A stretch of DNA of 17,440 bases from Cytidiella melzeri. Taxonomy: Eukaryota; Basidiomycota; Agaricomycetes; Polyporales; Irpicaceae. The position numbers were made by a program, and so were the translations under genes. Positions 16,984-17,440 of this stretch are shown here, in pieces (within the stretch, counting starts at the first letter, position 1; each line of letters begins with the position of its first letter). The notes beneath the pieces are model-generated. The model saw only the letters and a list, made by a program, of their open reading frames with translations. It made no database searches and was not told where the DNA came from. The DNA lies in assembly GCA_022592445.1 (NCBI GenBank), contig JABYQR010000596.1, positions 1 through 17,440 of the forward strand. The letters run 5' to 3'.

Positions 16984-17440
16984 GTGCCCAAGGACGTACG
17001 CATTCGTCGCCGCATACCCGAGTCCTTCTTTGAGGCTCGTCGAGAACTACGCGAGCAAGGACGTCCTCGTCTCTACACAGAAAAGGATCTTGAAGCCATC
17101 GTATCCTACGTCTCACGCCGCCCTCACTACCATCCCCTGGGCACCAGGCTTCCTGCCTTCGACCACGAAAAGTTTGCTCGTGACAACGAGTCCATCAAGG
17201 AACGTGCACGCACAGAACGCGCGCAAACCCTCGCGGAGCGAATTGAGAAACCGTCTCTCAAGGACCGCGTCTCCCAGGCACCCCCGCCACCTCGCCCAGA
17301 CGCACAAAAACCTGTGACGCTCGATTTCCACAAGTTTTCCATCAAGGACCAAGTCGGCATCCTCAAGCCGAAGATCGAGGCCACTACCAGACGCCTCAAG
17401 ATCCTGATCGAACTCACTCGCGACCGCAACGACTCACAGT
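16984..17440 (+). CDS. Gag-like protein of LTR element B, partial (runs off the window)
   Basis: A frame open from 16840 to the window end reads VPKDVRIRRRIPESFFEARR from 16984, with many Arg, Glu and Lys residues, a QAPPPPRPD linker and a possible helical segment (VGILKPKIEATTRRLKIL). Position 150 bp after an LTR, and a matching start in element A, point to a retroelement gag. No zinc knuckle is reached before the edge. There is no in-frame ATG anywhere in the visible frame. The start is placed at the GTG only because it follows the TAG shared with element A, where a splice acceptor could lie. A non-gag leader protein is the alternative. Confidence 0.5.
   Translation, partial: MPKDVRIRRRIPESFFEARRELREQGRPRLYTEKDLEAIVSYVSRRPHYHPLGTRLPAFDHEKFARDNESIKERARTERAQTLAERIEKPSLKDRVSQAPPPPRPDAQKPVTLDFHKFSIKDQVGILKPKIEATTRRLKILIELTRDRNDSQ

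Noticed and set aside
1..17440. CRISPR arrays, tRNA or rRNA genes, bacterial operons
   Set aside because: No regular spacer-repeat array, no cloverleaf-like gene and no ribosome-binding-site pattern was found; spliced genes show the window is eukaryotic.

Overview
The window looks like nuclear DNA of a filamentous basidiomycete, most likely an agaricomycete. The evidence is genes broken by many short introns (48-72 bp, mostly GTRNGT...YAG), a fungal neutral trehalase and an ATG15-type vacuolar lipase with basidiomycete-like wording, and LTR retroelements of the kind common in such genomes. Species cannot be fixed from this sequence.

Layout. (1) 1-960: a minus-strand LTR-like promoter region (about 322-807) and a GCGC/ATAAGCGC short-repeat block. 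(2) 1248-6316: a complete neutral trehalase gene (plus strand, 8 exons, 785 aa) lies between two minus-strand paralogues of an unrecognised, predicted secreted small protein. The two share a signal-peptide exon, an identically placed 53-bp intron and a Gly/Ala-rich second exon. The copy at 5619-6316 also carries an internal duplication of its exon end and intron. (3) 6317-8154: mostly unassigned, with one candidate terminal exon at 7301-7603 and a GA microsatellite. (4) 8155-9760: a complete ATG15-like autophagic-body lipase (6 exons, 436 aa, Ser-Asp-His triad visible). (5) 10636-11226 (minus): only the C-terminal end of a probable P-type Ca2+-ATPase; its catalytic part is absent.

(6) 11554-13075 (minus): a decayed Tc1/mariner-type transposase, interrupted by a 386-bp MITE with perfect 27-bp inverted repeats and a TA target duplication, and by a 98-bp hairpin insertion. 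(7) 13320-15440: an AT-rich, almost CpG-free block holding a large imperfect palindrome, a 726-bp unit with 36-bp terminal inverted repeats, a decayed gene in two opposed copies, and about 142-bp tandem repeats. (8) 15504-17440: two related LTR-like regions in tandem, each followed by a leader and a similar gag-like start. The second frame is open to the window edge.

The left half is therefore host-gene territory: trehalose mobilisation in the cytosol and lipid breakdown in the vacuole are both starvation or growth-restart functions, but nothing shows co-regulation. The right half is a nested transposon graveyard that abuts, and may have destroyed, a calcium-pump gene. The strongest leads are the modular exon-duplicating secreted family around the trehalase, the sharply bounded CpG desert, an intron-like 61-bp segment born from a 21-bp direct repeat inside an LTR, and the gag frame that lacks an ATG but begins after a conserved splice-acceptor-like TAG.
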